From NCBI GenBank assembly GCA_963700735.1, contig CAVOYR010000009.1, forward strand, positions 1-64,000: 64,000 nucleotides of DNA. Direction: 5' to 3'. The translations under genes and the position numbers were made by a program. Below are positions 47,386 to 56,392 of the stretch, piece by piece; position 1 is the first letter of the stretch, and every line of letters starts with the position of its first letter. The notes under the pieces are model-generated. The model saw only the letters and a program-made list of their open reading frames with translations. It was not told the origin of the DNA and did not search any database. The DNA comes from Anderseniella sp963700735 (GTDB lineage: Bacteria; Pseudomonadota; Alphaproteobacteria; Rhizobiales; Aestuariivirgaceae).

Positions 47386-47829
47386 ATGCAGCCATACGAT
47401 GAATCGGACATTGCACCCGAAGACATAATAATTCGAAGGATTGATCCGACTCAGCACGTTGTTTGGGATTCAAATAGGCAGTGTAACAGGCTATCGACGA
47501 AAGCGTTTCAACCGTCGTCCGGTGCTGATGGTGGAATGTCGGTAGATGTTGAAAAACTGATTGTCGAGGCTGCTCTTGATCCGTATTTGTTTGTTACAAC
47601 GCCCCGGTTTCAAGGATCTGTGAAATTTTTGGCGCATGATCTTCGTGCGATTGGCTTGCGAATTGGATATGATCCGTTATTGGCGACGGCGCAAATGCCT
47701 GCAAATCCATATCACGGAGAAGTCTGGGGCCCAGATGGCCGCGCAAACAAATTTACTAATCAAGAGAAGAAGAAGTTGTTAGAGTTAGCGGAGTGGTATG
47801 TTGAGTTAACAACCGTAGCTCTAAGTTGA
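47386..47829 (+). CDS. Uncharacterised protein, third gene of TIGR04255 cassette
   Basis: 147 residues, soluble, function unknown. Conserved-looking blocks: IIIRRIDPTQHVVWDSNRQC, RLSTKAFQPSSGADGGMSVD, EAALDPYLFVTTPRFQG and ANPYHGEVWGPDGRANKF, ending in a helical segment with Lys/Glu. The pattern (RRI..., RLSTKAF..., GMSVD..., NPYHGEVW) looks like an enzyme or RNA-binding core, but I cannot name a family. AT-rich like its two partners, and transcribed with them. Confidence 0.68.
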   Translation: MQPYDESDIAPEDIIIRRIDPTQHVVWDSNRQCNRLSTKAFQPSSGADGGMSVDVEKLIVEAALDPYLFVTTPRFQGSVKFLAHDLRAIGLRIGYDPLLATAQMPANPYHGEVWGPDGRANKFTNQEKKKLLELAEWYVELTTVALS

Positions 47830-47840
47830 AGGGTATGTTC

Positions 47841-47912
47841 CCCCACCTTTCCACAGCCTTCTCCCCCATCCCCACCCACACCCCACATTTCCGCTTTCCC
47901 CCCACGCAGACT
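47841..47912 (+). promoter_or_regulatory. C-rich, G-poor tract upstream of pyrG (possible rut site)
   Basis: Only four G occur in 72 nt, while C runs dominate. Cytosine-over-guanine bubbles of this length are the classic Rho-utilisation signature. It follows the last cassette gene and ends 20 bp before pyrG, so it may terminate cassette transcription by Rho or attenuate pyrG. Confidence 0.4.
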
Positions 47913-47932
47913 CTCGCTAAACCCGTATTCCC

Positions 47933-49561
47933 ATGGCGCGATACATTTTCATCACCGGCGGCGTGGTTTCCTCACTTGGCAAGGGCCTGGCCTCAGCGGC
48001 ACTCGGTGCGCTGTTGCAGGCGCGCGGATATTCCGTCCGCCTGAAGAAACTCGACCCCTATCTCAACGTCGATCCGGGCACCATGAGCCCGTATCAGCAC
48101 GGCGAGGTGTTCGTCACCGATGACGGCGCCGAGGCCGACCTGGACCTTGGCCACTACGAGCGCTTCACCGGCCGCGCCGCCACCCAGGCCGACAACATCA
48201 CCACCGGCCGCATCTACCAGGACATCATCGCCAAGGAACGCCGCGGCGATTATCTCGGCGCCACGGTGCAGGTCATCCCGCACGTCACCGACGCCATCAA
48301 GGCGTTCATCGCCGACGGCAACGAGGCTTATGATTTCGTGCTGTGCGAGGTGGGCGGCACGGTGGGCGACATCGAGGGCCTGCCGTTCTTCGAGGCGATC
48401 CGCCAGTTCGGCCAGCAGCAGCCGCGCGGCACCTGCATCTACCTGCACCTGACGCTGCTGCCGTGGATTGCGGCGGCGGGCGAGCTGAAGACCAAGCCGA
48501 CGCAGCACTCGGTCAAGGAGCTGCGCTCCATCGGCATCCAGCCGGACGTGCTGATGTGCCGGGCGGACCGGGAAATTCCCGAGACGGAGCGGCGCAAGAT
48601 CGCGCTGTTCTGCAATGTGCGCCCGACCGCGGTGATCCAGGCGCTGGACGTGAAGACCATCTACGAGGTGCCGCTGGCCTATCACAAGGAAGGCCTCGAC
48701 GACGAGATTCTGGCCGCGTTCGGCATCGAGGGCGCGCCGCAGCCGAAGCTCGAGATGTGGGAAGACATCGTCAGCCGCGTCAAGGAGCCGGAAGGCGAGG
48801 TGACCATCGCCGTGGTGGGCAAGTACACGGGCCTGCTGGACGCCTACAAGAGCCTCAACGAGGCGCTGGTGCATGGCGGCATCGCCAACCGGGTGAAGGT
48901 CAAGATCCAGTGGATCGAGTTCGAGGTGTTCGAGAAGGAAGACCCGGTGCCGTACCTGGAAGGGGTGCACGGCATCCTGGTGCCGGGCGGCTTCGGCGAG
49001 CGCGGGTCCGAGGGCAAGATTGCCGCGGTGACATTTGCGCGCGAGAAGAACGTGCCGTATTTCGGCATCTGCTTCGGCATGCAGATGGCGTGCGTGGAAG
49101 CGGCGCGCAACATGGCCGGCATCGAAGGCGCCACGTCCACCGAGTTCGGCGCGGCGAAGGAACCGGTCGTCGGCCTGATGACCGAGTGGATGCGCGGCAA
49201 CGAGCTGGAAACGCGCGCGGCCGCCGGCGACCTTGGCGGCACCATGCGGCTGGGCGCGTTCACCGCGCGGCTGGAGCAGGGCTCGCGGGTGGCCGGCATC
49301 TATGGCACCAACGAGATTTCCGAGCGCCACCGGCACCGCTACGAGGTCAACATGCGCTACCGTGAGCGGCTGGAAGCGGCCGGCCTCACGTTCTCGGGAA
49401 CCAGTCCGGACGGGCTTCTCCCTGAAATCGTCGAAATTCGCGACCATCCATGGTTCGTGGGCGTGCAATATCATCCCGAACTGAAATCGCGGCCGTTCGA
49501 ACCTCACCCGCTGTTTGCCTCGTTCATCGAGGCGGCGGTCGAGCAGAGCCGTCTGGTCTGA
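47933..49561 (+). CDS. pyrG: CTP synthase
   Basis: Aminates UTP to CTP using glutamine. 542 residues: amidoligase domain with FITGGVVSSLGKGLASAALG and KLDPYLNVDPGTMSPYQHGE, then the class-I glutaminase with Cys in PYFGICFGMQMACVEAARNM and His/Glu in VGVQYHPELKSRPFEPHPLF. Normally adjacent to secG; separated here by the accessory island. Confidence 0.97.
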   Translation: MARYIFITGGVVSSLGKGLASAALGALLQARGYSVRLKKLDPYLNVDPGTMSPYQHGEVFVTDDGAEADLDLGHYERFTGRAATQADNITTGRIYQDIIAKERRGDYLGATVQVIPHVTDAIKAFIADGNEAYDFVLCEVGGTVGDIEGLPFFEAIRQFGQQQPRGTCIYLHLTLLPWIAAAGELKTKPTQHSVKELRSIGIQPDVLMCRADREIPETERRKIALFCNVRPTAVIQALDVKTIYEVPLAYHKEGLDDEILAAFGIEGAPQPKLEMWEDIVSRVKEPEGEVTIAVVGKYTGLLDAYKSLNEALVHGGIANRVKVKIQWIEFEVFEKEDPVPYLEGVHGILVPGGFGERGSEGKIAAVTFAREKNVPYFGICFGMQMACVEAARNMAGIEGATSTEFGAAKEPVVGLMTEWMRGNELETRAAAGDLGGTMRLGAFTARLEQGSRVAGIYGTNEISERHRHRYEVNMRYRERLEAAGLTFSGTSPDGLLPEIVEIRDHPWFVGVQYHPELKSRPFEPHPLFASFIEAAVEQSRLV

Positions 49562-49582
49562 CGCAAGAAACAGGTTGCTGGC

Positions 49583-52267
49583 ATGAACATGATCACACGG
49601 GCTGTCCTCAAGGTCTGGCTCGCCGCGATGGTATTCGTGGCCGTCATGGGTGCGCCCGTGCAGGCGCAGTCGGCGCTGGAGCAGTTGCTGCCGGGCCAGG
49701 CGCAGCCGGCGCAGGAGGAAAACACCGACAATGATGCGCAGAATGCGCCGGCCGCCACGCCGCCCGCCAATCCGGCCGCTGCCAACCCCACCATCGCGGC
49801 GGCTGCCTTGCCTGCCGGCATCACCGAGGCGCTGGCCAAGTCGCGCCGCCAGGCCGAGCAGTATGCCGCCCAGCTCCAGGCCATCGAGACGCGGCTGAGC
49901 GATCCCTCGCTGCCGCCCAAGCAGGTGTCCGACATCCGCCTCGAGGCCGAGACCATCCGCGAGGCGTTGCGCGCCGCCGACCTTGAGCTGGAAGCGCCGC
50001 TGACGCAGATCAGGGCGCAGGTCTCGCGGCTTGGCCCCGCGCCGAAGGAGGGCGAGAGCGAGTCCGAATTGGTCGCGGCCCAGCGCGCCAACCTGAACAA
50101 CGTGCTGAACGAGCTGACGGGCGCGCGCGCACAGCTTGCGCTGGTCACCGGTACGGCGGAGCAACTGTCGGCCGGCGCCGCGCAGGTGGAGCGGTCGCGC
50201 TTCCTCAACAACCTGTTCGGCAATGCCCGCTCGATCCTGCATCCAATGCTGTGGACGGATGGCCTGTCCCGGACAGGGGAGCTGTGGACGCGCACGGTCG
50301 TGTTGCTGAAGGGGTTCAACACCCGGGTGTCCGCCGAGCAGGGCGGCTGGGCCGTCTGGCTGATATTCGGCTCGATGCTTGTGCTGATTGCGGCGGCCGT
50401 GACGATCTGCCGGATGATCGCCCAGCGCGCCCGACATGGCAAACCGGGGGAGGCCGAGTTCCAGAAGTGGTTGCGCACGGTCATCGTGCCGCTCGGCTAC
50501 ACCGCCACGGCGGCACTGGCGGTGATCATCTTCAACCGGTTGTTTGAGAGCGTCACGCCCAACTCGCCGCGGGTCGAGCGGATAACCGAGGCGCTGGGCA
50601 GCGCCTTCGTGGTGTTCGCGTTCGGGCGCGGGGTCGTTCGCTCGCTGATGTCGCCCACCCGCCCGGAATGGCGCGTCGTGCCGCTGTCCTCGCCGGCGGC
50701 AAGCGAGTGGCTGGTGCTGAGCACCATCGCGCTGGCGCTGTTCAGCCTCAACAGTTTCCGCAGCACGCTGGCCGACGTGGTCAACATGGACTCGTCGTTC
50801 GACGTGGCCTGCAATGCCGCGGTTGCGCTGGCGCTGGCGTTCATCATTGCCCGGCTGATCCTGATCGGGCGGCGTGAATCACAGTCGCAGGAGCCGCTGG
50901 AAGAGGGCCTCAAGCCCGGGTTCGAATGGGCAACATACCTGGTGCAACCGGCCTGGCTGCTGGTGCTGGCATCGATCATTGCGCTGGTGCTGGGCTACGT
51001 CACGTTCGGCCTGTACCTCACCTCGAACCTGTTCGTGATCGCCCCGGCAATCGCGCTTTTGTACTGCATCCGGCGGCTGTCGGATGCTTTCGTGGCACAA
51101 AGCCTGAAGCCGAAGAGCCGCATTGCGAAAATGCTGAAGTCGGCGTTCTCGATGTCGGAACGCGGCATCAACCGGGCCGGCATCGCGCTCAATGCCGGGG
51201 TGGACATGGCGCTGCTGCTGCTGGGGCTGCCGCTTGTCCTTGGCCTGACATCGCTCACCTGGGTGGATGTGCGCAGCTGGCTGACCACCGCCTTCTTCGG
51301 TTTCCAGGTTGGCGACATTACCATTTCGCTGTCGTCCATCCTGCTCGCGGTCGCTGTCTTCGTGATCGGCCTGGCGCTGACGCGGATGGTGACCGGGTGG
51401 CTGGACCGGCGCATTCTCACGCCCACCGACATGGATGCAGGCGTTCGCAACAGCGTACGCACGGCATCCGGCTATTTCGCCGTCATCGTCGTCCTGTTGC
51501 TGGCCTTTGCGGCTGCGGGCGTAGACTTCTCGAACATCGCCATTGTTGCCGGTGCGCTGTCCGTCGGCATCGGCTTCGGCTTGCAGTCCATCGTCAACAA
51601 CTTCGTTTCCGGCCTGATCCTGCTGGCGGAACGCCCGATCAAGGTGGGCGACTGGGTGCAGGTGGCAGGCGGTGAAGGCACCGTGCGCAAGATCAACGTG
51701 CGCTCGACCGAGATCGAGACGTTTGACCGCTGCTCTGTCATCGTGCCGAACTCGACCCTCATTTCCGAGACTGTCAGCAACTGGACCCACGATGACCTGA
51801 TGGGCCGTGTCCGGGTGATGGTGGGGGTCAGCTACAACGCCGACCCGAAGCAGGTCGAGGAGATCCTGGTTGCCTGCGCGAAGGCGCATGAACGGTGCCT
51901 GGATTTCCCGGCACCCCACGTGGTGTTCCAGAACTTCGGCGCCAGCTCGCTCGATTTCGAATTGCGCATGTTCATCAGCGATGTCCTTTATGTGACCTTT
52001 GTGGCATCCGATCTTCGGTTCCAGATCTACAACGCGCTGAAGGAAGCCGGCATCGAGATTCCGTTCCCGCAACAGGATGTGCACCTGCGCGGCCTGAACG
52101 AAGCCATTGCCAGCAGCTTGAACACCGCCAAGGCCAATGGTTCGCAGAACGCCCCCAGCAAGGCGGCAGCGGGCAAGACGCCCGCGCGCACGACCAGAAG
52201 GTCGAAGAAGGAAATGATTGCACTGCGCGAGATTGATACCGACGGCGACGGGAACGCCGACGACTGA
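49583..52267 (+). CDS. Large MscS-family mechanosensitive channel with DUF3772 domain
   Basis: 894-residue inner-membrane channel that should open on hypo-osmotic stress. A signal peptide (MNMITRAVLKVWLAAMVFVA) precedes a Glu/Ala-rich periplasmic coiled region and a DUF3772-type domain, then about ten membrane helices. The MscS core is near residues 640-800: FSNIAIVAGALSVGIGFGLQ, SIVNNFVSGLILLAERPIKV, VQVAGGEGTVRKINVRSTEI and IVPNSTLISETVSNWT. The C-terminus has a Lys-rich tail ending in acidic residues. Lies 21 bp after pyrG. Confidence 0.88.
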   Translation: MNMITRAVLKVWLAAMVFVAVMGAPVQAQSALEQLLPGQAQPAQEENTDNDAQNAPAATPPANPAAANPTIAAAALPAGITEALAKSRRQAEQYAAQLQAIETRLSDPSLPPKQVSDIRLEAETIREALRAADLELEAPLTQIRAQVSRLGPAPKEGESESELVAAQRANLNNVLNELTGARAQLALVTGTAEQLSAGAAQVERSRFLNNLFGNARSILHPMLWTDGLSRTGELWTRTVVLLKGFNTRVSAEQGGWAVWLIFGSMLVLIAAAVTICRMIAQRARHGKPGEAEFQKWLRTVIVPLGYTATAALAVIIFNRLFESVTPNSPRVERITEALGSAFVVFAFGRGVVRSLMSPTRPEWRVVPLSSPAASEWLVLSTIALALFSLNSFRSTLADVVNMDSSFDVACNAAVALALAFIIARLILIGRRESQSQEPLEEGLKPGFEWATYLVQPAWLLVLASIIALVLGYVTFGLYLTSNLFVIAPAIALLYCIRRLSDAFVAQSLKPKSRIAKMLKSAFSMSERGINRAGIALNAGVDMALLLLGLPLVLGLTSLTWVDVRSWLTTAFFGFQVGDITISLSSILLAVAVFVIGLALTRMVTGWLDRRILTPTDMDAGVRNSVRTASGYFAVIVVLLLAFAAAGVDFSNIAIVAGALSVGIGFGLQSIVNNFVSGLILLAERPIKVGDWVQVAGGEGTVRKINVRSTEIETFDRCSVIVPNSTLISETVSNWTHDDLMGRVRVMVGVSYNADPKQVEEILVACAKAHERCLDFPAPHVVFQNFGASSLDFELRMFISDVLYVTFVASDLRFQIYNALKEAGIEIPFPQQDVHLRGLNEAIASSLNTAKANGSQNAPSKAAAGKTPARTTRRSKKEMIALREIDTDGDGNADD

Positions 52268-52358
52268 GCAATGGGCGTTGCGCCCTATTGCCGGGCTGCA
52301 TCGGTGTGCTACTCAGTTGAGCGACGTACTGGCGGCATCAGAGCGAGGCAGCAGTTTC

Positions 52359-53228
52359 ATGCGGGGTCTGGATCATATCGTCCACTGTGTTCAGGATTTT
52401 GGTGGCATGCGCCTGGCCATGGCGCAGGCCGGGTTCACGCTGACGCCTCCGGCCGAGCATCCTTTTGGCACCGGCAACAGCCTGATCCAGCTGGACGGTT
52501 TCTTCATCGAGTTGCTGCATGTGCCAAACCCGCAGCTTGTGCCGCCAGCCCGCGAAGGGGCGTTTTCCTTTGCCCGGTTCAACCAGAGTTACATGGAGGG
52601 TGGCCGCGAAGGAGCCTCCATGCTGGTGTTTGAATCAGGTGATGCACGGGCGGACCACAACGAATTTTCGCAAGCCGGGCTGACCACCTATGAGCCGTTC
52701 GATTTTTCCAGGTCTGCGAAATTGCCCGGCGGTGAAGAGGTGACGGTCGGGTTTTCGCTTGCCTTCGTGACCCATGCCGACATGCCGCGTGCGGCGTTCT
52801 TCACCTGCCAGCAGCACGCGCCCGAACATTTCTGGAAGCCCGAATACCAGCGTCACGTCAACACGGCCAAGAGCATCGGCGAGGTGGCGCTGGTGTGCGA
52901 AGCGCCGCTGCACTATTCGGGGTTTCTGCGTGCGTTGACCGGGATGACGCCGTTGCAGGAAGAAGCCCACGCAGTGCGCTTTGAAACGCCGCGCGGCTGG
53001 CTGACGGCGTACCGGCCGGACAGCTTTGCCCAGAGCTATGGCCACGCCGCACCCTCGCTGGACGGCGGGCCGGTGTTTGGTGGCTATCGCGTTGAGGTCG
53101 AAAACCGCGAGGTGGCGCTGGCCTGCCTCGACAAGGCCGGCATCGAGTGGAAGCCGACGCCGTCGGGCCATGCCATCGGACACGATGCTGGCGGTGGCGC
53201 CGTGATCGCGTTTTCGGAAGTGTACTGA
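52359..53228 (+). CDS. VOC-superfamily protein, glyoxalase-like domain 3
   Basis: 289 residues, with the opening LDHIVHCVQDFGGMRLAMAQ AGF and GTGNSLIQLDGFFIELLHVP typical of Glyoxalase_3 (VOC) proteins, and a second half with HYSGFLRALTGMT and GYRVEVENREVALACLDKAG. VOC enzymes bind a metal and act on varied small substrates; the reaction is unknown. The ATG at 52359 follows GAGGCAG; the open frame upstream to 52218 is not used. Followed after 3 bp by a thioesterase gene. Confidence 0.78.
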   Translation: MRGLDHIVHCVQDFGGMRLAMAQAGFTLTPPAEHPFGTGNSLIQLDGFFIELLHVPNPQLVPPAREGAFSFARFNQSYMEGGREGASMLVFESGDARADHNEFSQAGLTTYEPFDFSRSAKLPGGEEVTVGFSLAFVTHADMPRAAFFTCQQHAPEHFWKPEYQRHVNTAKSIGEVALVCEAPLHYSGFLRALTGMTPLQEEAHAVRFETPRGWLTAYRPDSFAQSYGHAAPSLDGGPVFGGYRVEVENREVALACLDKAGIEWKPTPSGHAIGHDAGGGAVIAFSEVY

Positions 53229-53231
53229 GCC

Positions 53232-53663
53232 ATGCTCGACAAGACGCTGACCGGGCTGCAGAACCTGCAGCGGATGCGCGACGAGCGGGACGGACAGGCA
53301 CCGTTGCACCACTCCCTTGCCATCCGCCTGACCGAAGTGGGCGACGGCTTCGCGGTGTTCGAGGGCGAACCGTCAGCAGCGTTCTACAACCCGCAAGGCA
53401 CGGTGCACGGCGGCTGGATTTCCGCCATTCTCGACAGCGCGCTGGGCTGCGCGGTGCATACGCGGCTCGATGCGGGGCAGGGCTACACGACGCTGGAACT
53501 GAAGGTCAACATGGTGCGCGCCATCTCGGCGGATACCGGCGTGGTGACGGCGCGGGGCGAAATCCTGCACCTGGGCCGCAGGGTCGCGACGTCGGATGGC
53601 AAGCTGGTGGACGCGCAGGGCAAGCTGTTGGCCCATGCGAGCTGTACGTGCCTGATACTTTGA
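53232..53663 (+). CDS. PaaI-family hotdog thioesterase
   Basis: 143 residues. The hotdog active-site helix is clear: NPQGTVHGGWISAILDSALG, followed by TTLELKVNMVRAISADTGVV and LGRRVATSDGKLVDAQGKLL. Family members hydrolyse acyl-CoA or aromatic acyl-CoA thioesters in the cytoplasm. It starts 3 bp after the VOC gene, suggesting joint action or at least co-transcription. Confidence 0.85.
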   Translation: MLDKTLTGLQNLQRMRDERDGQAPLHHSLAIRLTEVGDGFAVFEGEPSAAFYNPQGTVHGGWISAILDSALGCAVHTRLDAGQGYTTLELKVNMVRAISADTGVVTARGEILHLGRRVATSDGKLVDAQGKLLAHASCTCLIL

Positions 53664-53670
53664 TCGCATC

Positions 53671-53713
53671 GCTCAATTTGTCCGAAAACCGGTTCCCACT
53701 TTCTGGATTGAGC
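53671..53713. repeat. RIME-like rhizobial palindromic element
   Basis: A 7-bp inverted repeat GCTCAAT/ATTGAGC encloses TCCGAAAACCGGTTCCCACT, a core sequence that is repeated many times in Hyphomicrobiales genomes. Located between the thioesterase and the BaiN-like gene. The match to the family is from memory. Confidence 0.6.
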
Positions 53714-53736
53714 TCCATGCAAGCCGGATGGTGTTA

Positions 53737-54945
53737 ATGAACGTCGACACGCTAATAGTTGGAGCAGGGGCGGCCGGCATGATGTGTGCCGCCCATGCGG
53801 CCTCGCGCGGCGGCTCGGTGGTGATTATCGACCACAACGCAGCACCAGGTGAGAAAATCCGCATAAGTGGTGGCGGGCGTTGCAATTTCACCAACCTGGA
53901 GTGCCGCCCGGAGCGGTTCATCTCGAACAATCCGCACTTCGCCCGCTCGGCGCTGAGCCGGTACACGCAAGCCGATTTCGTGGAGCTGGTCGAGCGGCAT
54001 GGCATTGCCTACCACGAGAAAACGCTCTCGCAGCTGTTTTGCGATGGCAGCGCGCAGCAGATCATCCGGATGCTGCTCGACGAGATGAGCTCTGCGGGCG
54101 CGCAACTGTGGCTTGAGACGTCCGTCATGGCGATCCGCAAGTCGGAACAGGGGTTCGAGATCGATGTCGAGCAGTCCGGCCGGCGCCGCACGGTGGCGGC
54201 CCAGAATCTCGTCGTGGCATGCGGTGGCAAGTCGATCCCCAAGATGGGGGCGACCGGGTTCGGCTACCGGGTGGCCGAGCAGTTCGGCCTGAAGGTCACG
54301 GAGACCCGGGCCGGGCTGGTACCGCTGGTGTTCGGCGACGCCGTCAAGGCAGCACTGTCACCGCTGGCGGGGCTGGCGGTGGATGCCGTGGTGAGCTGCG
54401 CACGGGCGGCGTTCAACGAGGCGGTGCTGATCACCCACCGGGGGCTTTCCGGACCGGCGGTGCTGCAGGTGTCGTCCTACTGGCGCGAGACGGAGCCCAT
54501 ATCGGTTGACCTGCTGCCCGGCAAGGAGGCTGACGCCATCATCGGCGACTTGCGCCGCCGGGAGGGGCGGAGGCAGGTGCAGGTGGCGCTGGCGGACGTG
54601 CTGCCGAAACGGCTGGCCGGGCTGGTTGCAGGCGAGGCCGGGCTGGCCGGCGTCAACATGGCGGACCTGTCGAAACCGCAATTGCTGGCGCTGGCTGCGG
54701 CGCTCAAGGCGTGGCAGCTCTGGCCCGTCGGCACGGAGGGCTACCGGACGGCGGAGGTGACGGCCGGCGGGGTGGATACGGCGGGGCTGGACCAGAAGAC
54801 GATGCAGGCGAAGGCCGTGCCGGGGCTGTACTTCATCGGCGAGGTTGTCGACGTAACGGGCTGGCTGGGCGGCTACAATTTCCAGTGGGCGTGGTCATCC
54901 GGCTGGGTGGCGGGGCAGGCGATCGCCGCCGGCGGAAGGGCTTGA
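53737..54945 (+). CDS. NAD(P)/FAD-dependent oxidoreductase, HI0933/BaiN family
   Basis: 402 residues. Rossmann FAD site DTLIVGAGAAGMMCAAHAAS at the N-terminus, the family motif EKIRISGGGRCNFTNLE, then LVVACGGKSIPKMGATGFGY and the C-terminal FIGEVVDVTGWLGGYNFQWA. Cytoplasmic flavoprotein of uncertain substrate. Start choices are 53728 and 53737; I used the latter. The next gene starts 3 bp later. Confidence 0.9.
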   Translation: MNVDTLIVGAGAAGMMCAAHAASRGGSVVIIDHNAAPGEKIRISGGGRCNFTNLECRPERFISNNPHFARSALSRYTQADFVELVERHGIAYHEKTLSQLFCDGSAQQIIRMLLDEMSSAGAQLWLETSVMAIRKSEQGFEIDVEQSGRRRTVAAQNLVVACGGKSIPKMGATGFGYRVAEQFGLKVTETRAGLVPLVFGDAVKAALSPLAGLAVDAVVSCARAAFNEAVLITHRGLSGPAVLQVSSYWRETEPISVDLLPGKEADAIIGDLRRREGRRQVQVALADVLPKRLAGLVAGEAGLAGVNMADLSKPQLLALAAALKAWQLWPVGTEGYRTAEVTAGGVDTAGLDQKTMQAKAVPGLYFIGEVVDVTGWLGGYNFQWAWSSGWVAGQAIAAGGRA

Positions 54946-54948
54946 GGC

Positions 54949-55662
54949 ATGCAGCACGACGCGCATGATGTGTCAGCCATGGCGTGGGATGAGGTCGAGG
55001 CGCGGCTGGCGGAAGGTGCTCCGGCGTTGCTGGGCATCGGGGCAGGGGCAAAGGAGCACGGCCTGCACCTGCCGATGGGCACCGACCTGATACAGGCAGA
55101 CTGGCTGTGCCAGGCCGTGGCCATGCAAACCGGCGCGCTGGTCTGGCCCACGATCAGTTACGGGTTCTATCCGGCATTCAAGGCGTATCCGGGCTCGATA
55201 ACGCTCAGCCGCGTGACGTTCGTTGCCATGCTGCGCGAGGTTGCGGGCAATATCCTGCGCTGGAAGCCGGCGGGGCTGTTTGTGATCGATACCGGCATCT
55301 CGACGATTGGCCCTGCCGGTGAGGCGCTGGCCGGGCTGGATGGGGTGCATCACGTGCGCGTCCATGAGGGAGTGCGCTACAGGGCCTGCGAGGCTGAACT
55401 GCAACAGCAGGCCTATGGCTCGCATGCCGATGAACTGGAGACCTCGCGCATGCTGGTTATTGCGCCGGAGCAGGTTGACATGGCGCGGGCGCAAGCTTCT
55501 CCGGGTGGTCCGTTCGATGGGCCGTTGACGCGGGAAAACGCGCCGTCCGGCAGCTATGGTGACCCCACCCTTGCCACATGCGCAAAGGGTGAGGCGCTGT
55601 GCCGGGCAATGGTGGATGATGTTGTGGAACAGGTGACCGAAACCTTGAAGGGCAAGAAATGA
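54949..55662 (+). CDS. Creatininase-family amidohydrolase
   Basis: 237 residues. Metal-site motifs of the creatininase superfamily are present: GIGAGAKEHGLHLPMGTDLI (Glu, His, Asp ligands), WPTISYGFYPAFKAYPGSIT and FVIDTGISTIGP; a final His/Glu region includes AYGSHADELETSRML. Members include creatininase, a formylamide deformylase of archaeal flavin synthesis and MftE; the substrate here is unknown. It is tightly packed between the BaiN-like and GNAT genes. Confidence 0.85.
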   Translation: MQHDAHDVSAMAWDEVEARLAEGAPALLGIGAGAKEHGLHLPMGTDLIQADWLCQAVAMQTGALVWPTISYGFYPAFKAYPGSITLSRVTFVAMLREVAGNILRWKPAGLFVIDTGISTIGPAGEALAGLDGVHHVRVHEGVRYRACEAELQQQAYGSHADELETSRMLVIAPEQVDMARAQASPGGPFDGPLTRENAPSGSYGDPTLATCAKGEALCRAMVDDVVEQVTETLKGKK

Positions 55663-56366
55663 GCGAACGAACCAACGAGCTTGGCCAGCCGATCGGCTTT
55701 GACGTAACGGGCTGGACCGCCCGGACCAGGCCGCCCAGGGCGGTAATGCAGGGCCGTTACGTGCGGCTGGAACCGGCTGATCCGGGCGCGCACGCGGCAG
55801 ACCTGTTCGAGGCGTTCAGCGCCGACCGGGAAGGGCGCATCTGGACCTATCTGCCCTATGGGCCGTTTGCCGGCGCCGGTGAAGTTGAACAGTGGATGCA
55901 GGCCACCTGCTTGGGGGACGATCCGCTGTTTCATGCCATCATCGACGGCGCGACAGGCAAGGCGGTGGGCGTTGCCAGCTACCTGCGCATCGAGCCGGCG
56001 GTGGGCGTGATCGAGGTTGGGCACATCAACTATGCGCCTGCATTGCAGCGCACGCGCGGTGCGACCGAGGCGATGTACCTGATGATGGCGCGGGTGTTCG
56101 ACGAGCTGGGCTACCGCCGCTACGAGTGGAAGTGCGATGCGCTGAACGCGCCGTCGCTCGCGGCTGCCGCCCGGCTTGGCTTCACCTACGAAGGCTTGTT
56201 CCGGCAGGCAACCATGTACAAGGGCCGCAACCGGGATACGGCCTGGTACTCCATCCTCGACACCGAATGGCCGCGCATCAAGGCAGCGTTCGAGGCGTGG
56301 CTCGACCCGGCCAACTTCGACGCGGACGGCCGGCAGAAGCGTCCCTTGCAGGCAGGCGGAGCCTGA
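55659..56366 (+). CDS. GNAT acetyltransferase, RimJ/RimL type
   Basis: 235 residues. The substrate-recognition opening MQGRYVRLEPADPGAHAADL and the acetyl-CoA region GHINYAPALQRTRGATEAMY, YEWKCDALNAPSLAAAARLG and FTYEGLFRQATMYKGRNRDT identify a RimJ/RimL-like GNAT protein, longer than average because of a C-terminal tail. Overlaps the creatininase gene by 4 nt, so the two are translationally coupled. Confidence 0.88.
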   Translation: MSERTNELGQPIGFDVTGWTARTRPPRAVMQGRYVRLEPADPGAHAADLFEAFSADREGRIWTYLPYGPFAGAGEVEQWMQATCLGDDPLFHAIIDGATGKAVGVASYLRIEPAVGVIEVGHINYAPALQRTRGATEAMYLMMARVFDELGYRRYEWKCDALNAPSLAAAARLGFTYEGLFRQATMYKGRNRDTAWYSILDTEWPRIKAAFEAWLDPANFDADGRQKRPLQAGGA

Positions 56367-56392
56367 CCTGCCCGCAAGGGGTTGGGCCGCCG

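Noticed and set aside
44518..47930. Integrated phage or transposon carrying the accessory island
   Set aside because: No integrase, transposase, tRNA target or terminal repeats were found; the island is called only on composition and gene order.
47993..50437. 814-residue minus-strand open frame opposite pyrG and the MscS gene
   Set aside because: Shadow of high GC at third codon positions; low-complexity His/Arg/Gly content and both plus-strand genes are clear.
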